Source: Pyrenochaeta sp. MPI-SDFR-AT-0127 (lineage: Eukaryota; Ascomycota; Dothideomycetes; Pleosporales; Cucurbitariaceae). Taken from it: a stretch of DNA of 64,000 bases. Of the stretch, positions 33,519 to 45,662 are shown one piece after another (position 1 is the stretch's first letter; each line of letters starts with the position of its first letter). The position numbers were made by a program, and so were the translations under genes. A model generated the notes under the pieces. The model was not told the DNA's origin. It searched no databases and worked only from the letters and a program-made list of their open reading frames with translations. The stretch covers positions 486,899-550,898 of the forward strand of contig JAGTJM010000022.1 of assembly GCA_020747015.1 (NCBI GenBank), written 5' to 3'.

Positions 33519-35998
33519 ATGCGACTCACACCCCTCATGGTGGACACGTGTCACAAATACAAGAAGGGCACAGAGAACTCCGTTCAGTGGCTTGCGGAAA
33601 CAGCACACTCTACTGAAACCATGAACGAAATGTTCTCAAATAGCCTAGCGGCAGATACCCCAACCACTGGAGGGCGAATGAAGGGTAAAGCTAGGAGGGA
33701 GAAAGAAGGCCGGTCTCAAACCAAATGCTCCGACGTACCACGTCCCCACCGCACATTTCGGTCTATTTGCGAAAGCCATTGCGGACGATAAAAGTGTACA
33801 AGTCCCGCACTCAGTCTTCGGAACTCTACGTGCTATAATTCGAGGTCGAAAGGCTTGCGCAGATTGATACACCTTATACGCGGACCTCGAAGATGACACC
33901 AGCAGGGAGAACAACGCATACCATCAACACTTTATTAAGATTCTAGAGGAAGTCCTTGAGATCCTCCAGGTCAAGCAGTCGGCAAAACCCGGTGTTCCGC
34001 AAGAAATCGCAACTCCAGGACTAGACCACATTGCAAATATCACAAATATGTATGAACATCTGGAGCTTGAGACTGAAGAACCAGAGGATATGCCAGATGC
34101 CATTGCTTCAACTATTCAGGATGATTGCGCATACAAAATGGAAGCTTTGGATGTAGATACGTCTTTCGCGATCTTCTGCTTTCTTAAAGATGCCACACAC
34201 ATCAGACACTTTGTTAGGCGCACTTGGCGAGAGTTCAAGGGCGGCGAAGTTGGGCTCCAGGCCGCTGCACTCACTACAAACGCCGCTGTAGCTATTATAG
34301 AGAAGCAAATCAATGAGTTCGAGGACGCATATCCGCAATTCAAGGGCACAGACACAGAGGGAATGCACACTAAGATCGCCGACTTTATATACGAGGGCTA
34401 CTGCAAGGAGGAGGGTGATTCATCTTTGGCTGATTCACGCGACAACATGCGTTGGACCTCCACTTGTGACGAAGACGGACAGAATTTGGACCCCCGTGCT
34501 ATGATGTGCGTACATACCATGGACCTTTTGAGCATATTGTTCGGTGCATTGAAGGAAGTCATGCTTTCCGAAGACGAACATAACTTTCTTCAATTTGTCT
34601 CTCAACTAGCAGCACGGCCCATGGCACCGCTTCTAGAAGATCTATTGCAAAAAGCGGCATGGAGTATAGACCATAATGGTCAGCTTGACACCTGGATGGT
34701 GTTCGCGATGCAGATCTTCCGAGACACCCAGTGGGAGCTAGGCCCGACGTTACAGGCAGGTGCTCGGTTGTTTAGCACAGCTGCCGATAAGATTTTGGAG
34801 AGCTGGCAGACCTTTCTGAGCACGGAAAAAGTCATGAAGATTGGTAAACAACATAAGATGATTCGAGACAAGGTAGAGGCGCATGTGATTCAAGTTCGAG
34901 ACTGGGCGCTTGAAGCTGCATGTCAAGCTCATCTACCTCGAGATAAGGGCAAGGATTCTCGGGAGTTTGATGATTTACCAAGATTTTCACTTCTGCAGAA
35001 TCATCCAGCGCTGTGTGGACTGTTGCGGGCAAGTATTAGGGATGCCCACCACTAATTTTCTACCGATACGGCCGGCGACCAAAGACAGATTCTGGTAGTC
35101 GCACATCTCTACAACGCCGCCCACCAGTCCGGTCTTTTATCCAAATATATAAAATGGGCTGATTTGGATTGGTTTATCTCACAGCAAGGCAGTGACTGGA
35201 TGTTCGTTGGCGAGAGGCCGAAGGAAGATCACCAATTTTACAAACGACTCAAACTTGCAATGGGCTTTAGCATCACCAAATATGCCAAAGACTACAAGGG
35301 TCTGAAGTATGTTCGGCACGGTGATGGAAGTAATGGTGCCTTCGGCAAGAATCGGCGCCTCAATTATCTCGCAAAAATCTCGCAACTAGGATTTGATCGA
35401 ACGGGTACTTGTAGGCGAATCTCCGGTACTAACAGAGCAAGAGAAAACATCTTGGTCATGGCAGAGGCTCTTATCAAAGTCTATCTAGGACCTGAGACTA
35501 CTCTTGCAAAACTTTCATCACTCGACACTCTTCAAATATTCAAGAATGCGGCGGAGAAAGATGAGTATTCTTTCGACTTCAACGTGATGGACTTATATTT
35601 ACGATGCGTCAAGTTGCTCGACAGCATTCAAGCGCACTGTCTTGCGCATGCACCTCTTGATTACGCCGACAAATTGTTTCGCACGGATCTGGGAATGAAT
35701 ACTGTTATTTATCGGATCCTTCACGACTTGGATGGCAGTCCACAGCACAATGCTCCGATGTTCCCCGATGCCGTTGACATACTTCGCAAGGTTATCGAGG
35801 AAGAGGGCAACGCTGTTCTCGCCCAGGCTGGAGCACGACAGCACCTTCAATAATTTGAGTCCATGGTGGAAGATAACTCGCACTTGGAAGACTCTGTTGA
35901 CGACTCTCTGCCGCTCGAGATGCGTCATGTGATTGATAGAGCCATGATCGTAGACAAAGTTAGGAACCGCTGTTTTCACTGTCGATTCTTGAAATAGT
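33519..35998 (+). pseudogene. Broken DUF6604-domain gene
   Basis: One long coding relic resembling fungal proteins with an N-terminal DUF6604 domain, as I recognise from the opening HKYKKGTENSVQWLAETA and a Lys-rich KGKARR segment. The frame shifts by one base near 33695-33707. Downstream everything stays in a single frame to 35998 but is cut by TGA at 33865-33867 (after GRKACAD, where a Trp codon would be expected), TAA at 35053-35055 and TAA at 35851-35853. Between them the frame is open for 395 and 265 codons and reads as a normal protein (VVAHLYNAAHQSGLL, for example). I tested one candidate intron over the TAA at 35053 (35033-35088); it breaks the frame. Nonsense changes of the TGG to TGA and CAA to TAA kind are what repeat-induced point mutation or simple decay would leave. 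Function of the family is unclear to me. Confidence 0.75.
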
Positions 35999-36567
35999 GT
36001 AGGGTTCCCTTTGCCAGAAAGGCTTCAAGACTCCTTTGAAATGCACAAGCACCTTTAGGTACATACATCTGACAGCAGCCAAGTATGTTCCTCACCATGA
36101 CTGCATACTGCCTTGACTCAAGTGTTGGTTTCTCTTTGCGCGGGCCACTGACACAAGTGGATGGTCACCTCTCATAAAATCTTCACGTATCGCTCTGGCG
36201 TACATGGCGGAATCACAACTTGAATAAACCAAACGCGAACTTCTTGATTAGTGTTATGACATTTCAGTGCAAAGATATTCATGTGAACGAGTAATTAAGA
36301 CACAATAAGCACAGATCGATTCCCAGCCCGAGTTAGCTTTGAAAAAGCGGGAGGATGAGAAGGATGGAGGAATGATTACTAGCCAATTCACGACCTGGCA
36401 GCACAATTGGGCGTAAATCTGAGCATAAAAGTTCATCAAGGGGTACAGGAATGAACGCAGTGATGAAACTGTTCTACACAAAGAAGAAAATACTTCAAAG
36501 GCAGATATTATCAAATATGAAGATATCAATATTCTTTTAAATTTAATCAAGCGAGCCATACTCGCTA
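35999..36567. other. Intergenic
   Basis: About 570 bases between the pseudogene and the 3' end of the CRH gene. AT-rich near 36490-36560, no gene seen. Confidence 0.45.
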
Positions 36568-37654
36568 TCAAATCATCCATGATAAATTACACACTATCCA
36601 CGATCCCAAGACCGCCTTTGTCCATCCCGGGACTCCACGTCCTTGTCCCCCACTTGCCTGGGCCTGTACTATCTTCGCCGACGCACTGGCCGCCATCGCT
36701 GCGCCTGTCACGGAACCCGACGGCGTCTGGGAGGCCGTGCTTGTCGGCGTCGCACTACTGGACGAGCCAGACGAGGATTTAGTGTCCGTGGCTCCATCCT
36801 TTCCATCAACCTCGATACTTTCATAACTCCCGCTCATATCCCCGTACGTATAGCTGCTCGCGGGAGTATCATTCACGACCTCGACTTTCTCGAGATACAT
36901 GGTGAACGGCGCGTCGTTGTAGTTTGTCTCGCCACCGGACCATTCAATCGTGCCTTCGTCGTTTGCAGGATCGCCGCCTGACCAGGATCCAATGCGAACA
37001 TTCATCGGCGTCTGTGGGTAATTCTTGCCGCCTAGTGCATCGGCGTAGGCCAGGGTGCGGATCAGCGTGCCGTCAATATACCACGTCGTTGCCGAGGAGG
37101 TCCACAGAATAGTGTAATTGCGAGTCACGGTCTGTGGGTCGGTAACTGGAGACCATACAGCGCGGTCGTAGGACGTCGTGTTTCCCTTGCCGAAGTAGTT
37201 GGTTTGGACTTGCTTGGTGTTGCCGCCCAGCCATTCCCAGTCGACTTCGTCGAGGTCTGAGGACTGCAGGATTGCGCTGCTGACGATGCCGGTTCCGGCT
37301 GCGGAGCGCATGTGGAAGGATACTCGGCCGAAGAGTATGTGCCATTTGCTTTGGAGGGTGGGTGCGTCGCCGGATTTTGTGATTGTAAATTCGGCGCCTG
37401 AGGATGTGTAGGTGACGCCGCTAGCTGTCATATTCCAGTTCGCATCATCGGCGCCTTGTGTGAAGTCGTGCGTGTATGTTGTGGAAGACAAACCGGCATC
37501 GGCGGGACATGCTGTGGAGGGTGTCAGTATGAGGACAGTAAAAAGAGAAAGACTTTGCCATACTTTTCAGTGTAGGGTTGCAGGAAGTAGTTGTTTGAGC
37601 GAGTGTTTGAGCTGCAAAGAGCAAAGCAACCCACGCAAACTGATGATGCTGCAT
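36568..37654 (-). CDS. CRH-family GH16 cell-wall transglycosylase, probably GPI-anchored
   Basis: Two exons, 37654-37564 and 37511-36568, giving 344 residues. Signal peptide at residues 1-20 (VALLFAAQTLA), then a Cys pair (C25 and C32) typical of the mature N-terminus. The GH16 catalytic motif DEVDWE is at about residues 118-123, with Glu119 as nucleophile and Glu123 as acid/base by family analogy. A Ser/Thr-rich linker (about 260-305) follows. A weakly hydrophobic C-terminus after a Gly-rich spacer suggests a GPI anchor, though it is short and I am less sure of it. CRH enzymes link chitin to beta-glucan in the wall. The ATG at 37654 is required by the phase-1 joint. Confidence 0.9.
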
Positions 37655-38554
37655 GATAACGAAAGACACACTATATTAGATAGAAAAGAGCAATTGAACA
37701 GAAGAGAAAAACACAAAGTAAATATCAGAAAAAGCGAAAGAATCAAGCTGGTACTAAAATATAACAAGATGAAAGAGGAAGAATAGCGAGAAGGTCGCGC
37801 ACTCGCATCAACTTATCAAAAGAGCAGACATCACCAAGACAATCCAGACCACCTCCCTGTGGATACGCTCAACAGGTGCCATGTCCAAGAATAGCCCTGG
37901 ATAAGACCGAACCGAGTCAATTCATCAGGGTCCGTTCACGTCCCCGAGTGTCGTGGTTCGGCGAAAAGCCAGGGGAACGAAACGCGTGGGTGCATGACGA
38001 AGCCGAGTGGGGCCAGTCCTAGCGTTTGCGTCCGCGCTGAGACAAAGAAAACCGACACAAAAAAGCCGGATGAAAGTAAATATAACTTACATAAAGAAAG
38101 AGAAGGGCAGAGAGAAAAGAGGAAAAAAAATAGGGAGCTCGGAAAGACATCAAAAAAGAAAAAGGTGAGCGAAATATGCATGCTTTCGTTAGCTTTATCA
38201 TGATCGCTCTATCTAGAAATCCCACACATGGCGCTGTAGCGGTTCAGGGGAGGGGAAAAACAAGTAAAGGAGTTAAGGATGAAGAGGTTCCGCCATTTCC
38301 AATCATGAACTTCCTACCAACACACAAACGCATAAACGCCCAGCTGATCTGCAGTCTAATGAAGCCGCGAGATGATATGCCAAACGACAAACAAGATGAG
38401 ACGAAGACAACACAGACCATAACGGAAAGAAAAGGAATATCGTCTGATGCCAATTCGTCGTTATTGACACCAGAGGCCTACTCTTTTCTCCCTTCCTACT
38501 TCTAACTCATCAATCGTCAAGATATGTTTTCCAAAAACCAAGATTGTGCAGCAT
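37655..38554. other. Promoter region of the CRH gene and 3' region of SRPK
   Basis: About 900 bases between two minus-strand genes. On the CRH sense strand there is a long pyrimidine-rich stretch (38060-38165 here), a common mark of strong fungal promoters or 5' UTRs. No gene is seen. Confidence 0.5.
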
Positions 38555-40722
38555 CTACCGCGTCTTCTTGATCTCTGTGGCCCAACCTTCGATATCATCG
38601 CCCTTGCTGCCCACAGGAATGCCAAGATCCAGGTTCTCCATACCTTTTGTGTCTTTCAAAAACTCGTGCCCAGCCATCCCTCCTGCATTCGCTCGGTCTG
38701 CCGGCAATAGCTCGAGCATGGGTAGTAGAAAACTTCCAATCTTCTTACTTTCCTCTGAACTGAAGTGGTACTTCTCGTGGAGGACATCTGGTAGGGCCCA
38801 GTGCCGTAACCGGTGGATGTTGCGGAGCTCGCCTTTTCGGTTGAAAATTTCTTGCGACCATTTGCCTGACATGCATAGTCCCTTTGGAAAGGTGCCAAGG
38901 AGTTCAATGATCTGGGCAATGTGGTCGTCGTCTTTGCCATATTTGGTGCCGGACTGCGGGTCGAAGAGATAGTCGCCTGTTATCAGCTCAAAAGTCTGAT
39001 CACACGTTAGCCAGTGGCCGTTGGGTTAAGGTGGTGCAGGGTGTACATACCATTGCAGCCATACTCCAGACGTCAGTGCTGGCACCCCATTTGCTACCCA
39101 GAATGACTTCTGGTGATCTGTACTGCCTGGTCTGAATGTCGTTGGTGAAATGATGCCCAACCCAGCAGGCGTTTCCAAGATCTGCAATCTTGACAGAGAT
39201 GGTTTCGAAAGCGTTCTCGACCTGCTGCTCTAATTCTGTCTTTCCAGAGGAGCCGCTAGGCTTATCGAGGCTGATGCCGGAAACTTCTTTTGTAAGGAGG
39301 TCGCTGGACTCTTGTTAGATGATGTGCAAGTCATGTGGATGTAGTTGGCGAACTTACGCAGTCTTTTCTCGCTGTTTTTGCACATCGTCTTCGGTTGCGG
39401 CGGATTTAATGCCTAGTCGCTCTGCCATGGACAGGCTGGACGCTGGTGATGAAGTTGCTAAAGCACCACTCATTACAATGCCGTCTTGTGAAGAAGAGGG
39501 ACTCGGAACAGTCGTGGGGGAGTCTTTACCTGTGCGCTCGTTCATGATCTTGTTAAGACTTTGGGTGTTGCCGGGGAAGTTTGCGAGCTCTGCGTGGTTG
39601 AAGCTCGCGTTGAGCGGACTGGGAAGAGGCTGACTTCCTGTGATGAGCGTCCTCCGTCTCCGCCTGCCGTTCCTGTTGCTATCTTCGCTGTCCTTCTTCT
39701 TGGGCTCATCCTTGACGTATGTCTTGACAATCTGCTCAACGTCGCCGATTTCGATGAGAACATTCTCGGGCTTCAGATCGGTGTGGATGATGCCGCACTC
39801 GCGGTGGAGGTAGTCCAAGCCCAGTAATACCTGCTTGGTGATCTGCTTGACAAGCGGCATGGGTATGCCCCGGTGGTTCCACCTTTTTATTAAGCCCAGC
39901 AGGTTCTCGCCCAAGACTTCAAACACCATGCAGACGTGGACACCATTGGGGCCCTTGTGGTTGAAGGAGTCGAGCAGACTGACGACATGTTTCCGGCCAG
40001 GATGGTCCTTGTTCGCGTCGACGACCTTTTTGAGCAGCTTGATTTCGTCGAGGGCGGTTTCGGTGTAATGGGCAGCAGAACGCACAACCTTGAGTGCGAC
40101 GTGCTTGCCCGTGGTGTTGTCTCTCGACAGCCAGACGGTGGAGAAATGGCCCCACCCCAGCTTGCGCACAATGGTGTACTTGCCGTCCTTGTACTCCTCG
40201 CCGACCTGGACGGGGTGGTAGCCGCCTTTGCAGTAGTCCTCCGAGTCTTCTTCGTCGGCCGTGTTCTCTGCCTCGTCGACCGACGACGACGACGAGTCTG
40301 GTGAGTGGCTCAATTGGTTTCCATACATTTTGTGCTGGGCGAGGGGGGAGGTGGTGCTCTGCACACTGCGGGGTTAAAGTCAGTACCAGGTTGCGACTGC
40401 GGTCAGGCACGTCTCAGGCACAGCCTGGGGGTGTGCGCAAGAATGGAGGGCAGTAGGGTGGTGGTGGTGGTGGTGGTGGGGGGGGGCGGGCCTCTTGCAC
40501 GCTTCCCGCCGTTGCTGGGAGACGGTGCTGGGGACATACATACTTGTAGTGAAAGGAGCCGGTCGAGGCGGGCGAAGCGTCCTGGCTGCCCTGCTTCTCT
40601 GTGGTGATGATGGGCTTCAGGTCCTGGCCTTTCCGCCGCTTCTTGCCGCCGTTGCCGTTCGCTGCCTGCGCGACCTGCTTCGCCTTGTTGATGGCGGCCT
40701 TTTTGATGTCGGTGCCATTCAT
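38555..40722 (-). CDS. SKY1: SR-protein kinase (SRPK/Sky1 type)
   Basis: Four exons: 40722-40544, 40365-39358, 39303-39051 and 38995-38555, giving 626 residues. After a basic Lys/Gln-rich N-terminus and an acidic stretch comes DYCKGGYHPV.. GE, which is diagnostic of the SRPK family. The P-loop is LGWGHFSTVW, the VALK lysine is about residue 152, the catalytic loop HTDLKPEN has Asp256, and the kinase is split by a spacer of about 150 residues before DLGNACW (Asp437) and RQYRSPEVILG. This split is the SRPK hallmark. Such kinases phosphorylate RS-rich splicing and RNA-export factors. Intron 1 is 178 bases and holds a GGT/G repeat. Confidence 0.93.
40457..40490 (+). repeat. GGT trinucleotide and poly-G run inside SRPK intron 1
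   Basis: About eight GGT units followed by a G run. On the gene strand this is a CCA/poly-C tract within the first intron of the SR-protein kinase gene. It could affect splicing or be simply a slippage-prone tract. Confidence 0.9.
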
Positions 40723-41781
40723 CTTGCAACCTTCCCCGCCACGCGCTGCTGGTGCGGACTCGTTGCTCGAGGGGTGCTTGGACTGCGGCTTGCGTTTAGG
40801 CGCTCCGGACGCGAGGACCTGCGCTCATCGGCCTGAGGCTGGAGATGCTAACGTTCGAGATGCGTCGGCGAGGGCCACGCGCAGAGTGGCTGTTGTCGCA
40901 CTGCGCAGCGATTTCTTCAATTGCTGGAGATCGGCTTAGCGCTCCCCTCGCCGGCCTATCGCTGCAACGCACCCTGATTGGCGGGCTGGTGGGGGTCTTT
41001 GCACCGATGGGTTGTGCTGAGACGTGACGGCTCGCCTGTTGGGCTGCGCGGTGTCTCGACGTCTGCGTGTCGGAGATTTCTTGGTGGGATTAAGGATGCT
41101 CGAGGTGGGTGGTCAACGGGCTGCGCCGTCGTCTTGTGTGTGGCCTTGGTTGCCGGACGAAGCGGTAAGAAGCACGCCAACGCTCCGACAGACTACAAGC
41201 TTGGAGCGATGACATCAACAGCCTTTGACCACTCCCGGCAAGAAAAAACGACCCATGCCACCTCTTTGGCACCCGATTCCCTCGCCGAGCCATGCGCATG
41301 GCCGACTGCCCGCTGGGACTTTTGCATGGGCACTTCTTGTTTTTGGGCGCTGGGCGCATCCACCAAGCCCTCGCACCACGTGTGTGTGATCAGGATATCA
41401 GACATCCCCTCTACTATTGTCGGTCAAGCAACCAAAATAAATCTACCCTGGGCCTTGTTCACTATATATGTTACAATTACTACTCACTTGCCTGCACTTC
41501 CAGATGCCCGAGCCGTGGGATAAGATCTTCATGCATGTAATCACCCCCAGCCCAACCCGACCCGTAATCCCAGAGGCGAACATTTGCTGCGTCCCTGCCC
41601 TTTGTACTAATACACGCACGCGCACACACAAACATGCTCGCTATGCAAAATAAAAATCGAGATAATGGCGTACATCACCAGATCAACGCACGGCAGACGG
41701 TACTACCTGAAGATGCAGGTAACCCCAAAACCATCCGTCTGCAGGTCTCCCACACGCTTAGAGCCGCATGAGGCGCGCGGC
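40723..41781. other. Promoter of SRPK and 3' region of IMH1
   Basis: About 1.06 kb between two minus-strand genes. The part next to SRPK is GC-rich. No gene, tRNA or repeat is recognised. Confidence 0.5.
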
Positions 41782-44700
41782 TTATTTGGCCGAAACTGCG
41801 GCCATCCATTTCTGCTCATCCTTCTTGTCAAAGTGCAACAGCATCCCCAGAACCGGTATGAGCTGTTGTTGATACTTCTTGTCCCGCTGCTCGAGGAACT
41901 GAAGTAGTACGTTCTTCAGATACACATAGTCAATTGCATCCCCGGATTGAGCCGTAGACGCCCCTCCTTTGGGTGCGGGAGAAGCCAGCCGTGACCGTGA
42001 TGAATCAATCGACGATCTTGAAGATTGGGCATTGGAATCAGGGCCTCGTGTTTTCAAGGCTCGAAGTTCTTCTGACATGGTCTGCTGTACATTAATACAC
42101 AAAGCCTCCAGCATGATCAATGTACATACCTTGCCTGACTTCTGCAGCTTCTCCAGGCGACTCTGAGTCTCGTCGAATGCACGTCGAAGATCACTCTTTT
42201 CCTTCTCTAGATCGCGAGCTTGCTTCTCGCTTTCGTCCAGAGCGTCTCGGAGCTGTCCCATGGCGAGCCTCACCTCGGCAGCTTCTTCGCGAGCTTGGGC
42301 AGCTTGTTTCTCAAACTCCTCTTTCTGTCTGCGGAGCTCCTTCTCGGCAGAGGCAAGATCGTCTTTATCCTCCACGGCGCGAGTCATTGCACGTTCGGCA
42401 TCCCGGACCTTCTGCTTAAGCTCTTCGAGCTCCCTTGCTCGTCGTCGACTGAAGTTGCTTGCCTGCTCTTCAGCACGCTCTCTCTCCTCCACTGCAAGAT
42501 CGAGTCGCTCCTGCATCTCGCGCACTCGAGCATCAGCTCTCCCTTGGGCATCATTGAGCAGTCTCCTCATTGTTTCTGCTTCTCGACCTCGTTCGCCAAG
42601 CAGCCGATGAGCGTCGGCGAGCTCTTCTTCTAGACTCTCGCTTCGTGCACGTACCTCCTTCATCTGGGTACTTATTTCTTGAGTCTGATCCTGCATGCTG
42701 TTCATAAGATCCTGTGCACTTGCGTATTGAGCACTCTTCAGCTGAATATCGTCTCGTAAACTTCCAGTCTCACGCTTAAGCTTAGTGACCTCTTCTTCCA
42801 ACTCTTGCACTTTGCTCTTAGAGACTTTGAGCTCTTCTTGCGCTTTGGCAAGATCCCTTGTGAGCTTGTCTCGATTTTCAACAATATCCTTTCGCTCATT
42901 CTCGGAGTTTTGAAGATCTCTTTGGATTTTCCTGTTGGTTTCTTCAAGTGCAAGCCTTTGCGTAGTCTCTTGCTTAATTTTCTCGTTAAGCGTCTTGATA
43001 TCACTTTCCTTGTCGGACAACTGGGAGCGGTAGCTCGCAATCTCGGACTTAAGATCTTTTTCACGACCCTCCAGTCGTCGTACCTCAGTAGTCTTCGTAG
43101 AGAGGTCGTCCTTCGTTTTCCGTAGTTCGACAACCTCCTTTCTTAACGAGCTTAATTCAGGTTGCGCTTTCTGCAGAACTTCTCTCATGTCAGTGAGATC
43201 CTTGAACCGTGAGGCAGCTAGTTTCTCTGCAACGGACAAATCAGTTTGCAGTGAATCTGCCCTCGACTTGAGCTCTTCAAACTCAGCAGTCAATGTTATC
43301 CTCTCCTGCTCCGAAGTTTCCTGAGCAGTTTTACGAGTTTTAAGCTCTGCAATCTCTTTTTCGAGCTTGGCTAAGCTCTCCTGTAGCACAGTCTTCTCGG
43401 CTCGCAGCTCCTTCACTTGGTCTTTTGCCTCTGTATGCTCTAGACCAAAGTCCAGGAGGTCCTGTCGGAGCGTGTCAATTTCCTCTTGCATATCGTCCTG
43501 GTCTTTCATTTTCTTTTTGAGTCCATCGATCGATGATGCTCGTTCGGCAACCTCTCCTTCCAACCTCTCAATTGCTGCAATCTTTGCTTGCAGTTCAGAC
43601 TTCAGTTGGGCCACCGTCGTTACCGCATCTTCTAGCTGAGCTGACGAAAATTCTGCATCTCGAGGGCTGAGGAGTCCATTCGTATCTCCGGCTTCGCTCG
43701 GTGTCGCTTCTGGAGTAGCGGCTGCACCTGCATCAGATACTTTCCCGCCCTTCTTTTTCTTTTTATTCTTTTTCTTCGACGGTGCAGTGTCAGTAGTTGG
43801 AGTGAGAGCAATCTGGGGCTGCGAGGATGGCGTTGTTTGGCTTTGTTCTTTCTCTTTGGATGCCGCCTCTAGTTCTATCTTCGCCTGTTCAAGATCTGTC
43901 AATGCAGTGTCACGTTTCGACTCCGTAGCTTTCAGCTGCTCGCGCAGGCTGTTTAGCAGTCCGTTCATTGTCTCATGCCGCTTCTCGCCTTTAGCATGCG
44001 TCTCACGCAGTTGCGACAGATCCGCTTCTAAATTCTCCACTTGGCCTTGCAATACTAGTACTTTATCACCCCCGGCAGTCTCTTCTGCCCTCTCGGCTTG
44101 AAGCCCCTTTAGCTCTTTGGTGGTTGTATCAAGCTTCTCCTTGAGTTCAGAAATGGTCCTTTCGTCTCGATCATGATTTTCTTTGTGCTTGTAAAGGTCT
44201 TGCTCGGCGCTTTCAAGTCTTGACTTCAGATCGATAACCATGCCATCAAGCTCCTTCTGACGTTCATCAGATTCTGTTTGCAGCCGTTGTTGAGTGTCCC
44301 TGAATGTATTCAAATCATTTGTAGTAGTCTCAAGGTTCTTCATGAACAATTCGGCTGATTCCTGCGCCGAGGAAAGCTCATTTTTCAATGTTTTGTTTTC
44401 ATCCTCAAGTCTAGCGACCTTTTCTTCGCTCTCGTGAAGTTGCGACTGTAAACGTGGTAGTTCGCTATCATAGGAAAAGAACTCCTCGGTCTCGTCGGTG
44501 GTTTCGGTCTGCTTGGGCAACTTGGGTGAAGCGGAAGGCGCAATAGCCTTGGAATCTGCGGTCGAGTTGTCTTGCGCAGGCTCTGTGCTGGCTGTTGTTT
44601 GGGACTTCAGGGTCTCCACTTCATCTAAAGCTTCCTTTGCCCGCTTCTCGGCCTCCTCGGCCTTCTTATTGAGCTCGTCACGCTCCTTGGTGACCCTTTT

Positions 44701-45423
44701 GAGCTCCTCCATAAGCATGTCACTCTTCACGTTCAATTGGCCCAGATACTCAACAAAGGCTGCAGAGTCGCTGATGGAAGTCAAGGGGGTGTATTCGCGT
44801 AGAGAGCTCTCGAAGGCTTCAATAGCTCCGATTCGAGTATGCGCAATACGGTACGACCGAAGCAGTTCTGCCATAAAGATGAGCCTTGGTTGTCAGCTCA
44901 GGAAGTGCTTACTCACCAGAATACTTGGGCTCCAGTTTGTCCAGCTTGCGCAGGCGAGTTTGTACCTCAGACGGAAGGTCAGGCTCCTTGTCTGGCTTCT
45001 CGTCTGAACTCGCCGCCGGTTCACCCTCCTTCTTGTCATCGCCGGTCTCAGCAGTCGACTCAGTAGCTTGTGCCTTTTCCTTCGGTCGCGGAGTCCCTGC
45101 TCGGCTCGGCTGCTCGTCCCCCTCCCCTATGACAAACTCAGGGTCGAATTCAGAGGGATCAGGTCCCTTCCCGGCGGGTGCTGCCTTGCTGCTGTCTCCA
45201 TCTTTTGCTTTCGCTGCCCGTTTTGAGGGAGACAGATTCCGCGAACTCGATCGTCTGGGTGCTGAATTGGATCGCGAGGGGGTGGACTGCTGGGTGGCTT
45301 TCTGCCTTGCCTGTTCCTCCGCTATTCGTGCATCAATAGCACCTCGAATGCGCTGCGCAGTCGCCTGTCAGCTTCACTGGGAAAGGGTGATGCACGGAGA
45401 TATACCTGGAGGCCCTGAAACAT
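41782..45423 (-). CDS. IMH1: GRIP-domain golgin (Imh1)
   Basis: Four exons: 45423-45406, 45352-44917, 44867-42130 and 42084-41782, giving 1164 residues. The start MFQGLQ joined to RIRGAIDARIAEEQARQ is the usual opening of fungal Imh1. Residues 30-140 are Ser/Pro/Glu-rich; residues about 190-1060 are almost continuous coiled coil broken by a Lys-rich linker. The C-terminal 52 residues contain the GRIP domain, with IDYVYLKNVLLQFL, which binds Arl1-GTP at the trans-Golgi. It tethers endosome-derived vesicles. The 45-base piece 42085-42129 has GTATGT and ACAG ends but is a multiple of three with no stop, so a read-through protein would carry 15 extra residues after residue 1064. I treat it as an intron. 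Confidence 0.93.
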
Positions 45424-45662
45424 GTTGGGTGTAGATTATGCGAATAGAATAAAAAGGCCGAAAGGACAACGGCTAATGCATTCTCATATTCGAATATGTA
45501 CACCTGGAAGTATAGGTAGACGAACGCTATTCTGAGACGTCTGGGGTCTAAGTCCGGCGCTACAAGGATCATCGCTCGGCAAAAACTAGACCGACCTGAA
45601 TTCGTCAACTTTATTTTCTGCCTTGCCTGTCCCTCACCACCTTCCACCAAGAACACTGTGCA
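45424..45662. promoter_or_regulatory. Short shared promoter of IMH1 and zuotin
   Basis: Only 239 bases lie between the two ATG codons, so the promoters and 5' UTRs must overlap. No TATA box is seen. Confidence 0.6.

Noticed and set aside
35033..35088. Possible 56-base intron that would remove a stop in the DUF6604 gene
   Set aside because: Removing it shifts the frame, while leaving it in keeps the downstream frame, so a nonsense mutation is the simpler reading.
42220..44101. Plus-strand frames opposite the golgin gene
   Set aside because: Ser/Leu/Phe-rich translations are the expected antisense of coiled-coil codons.
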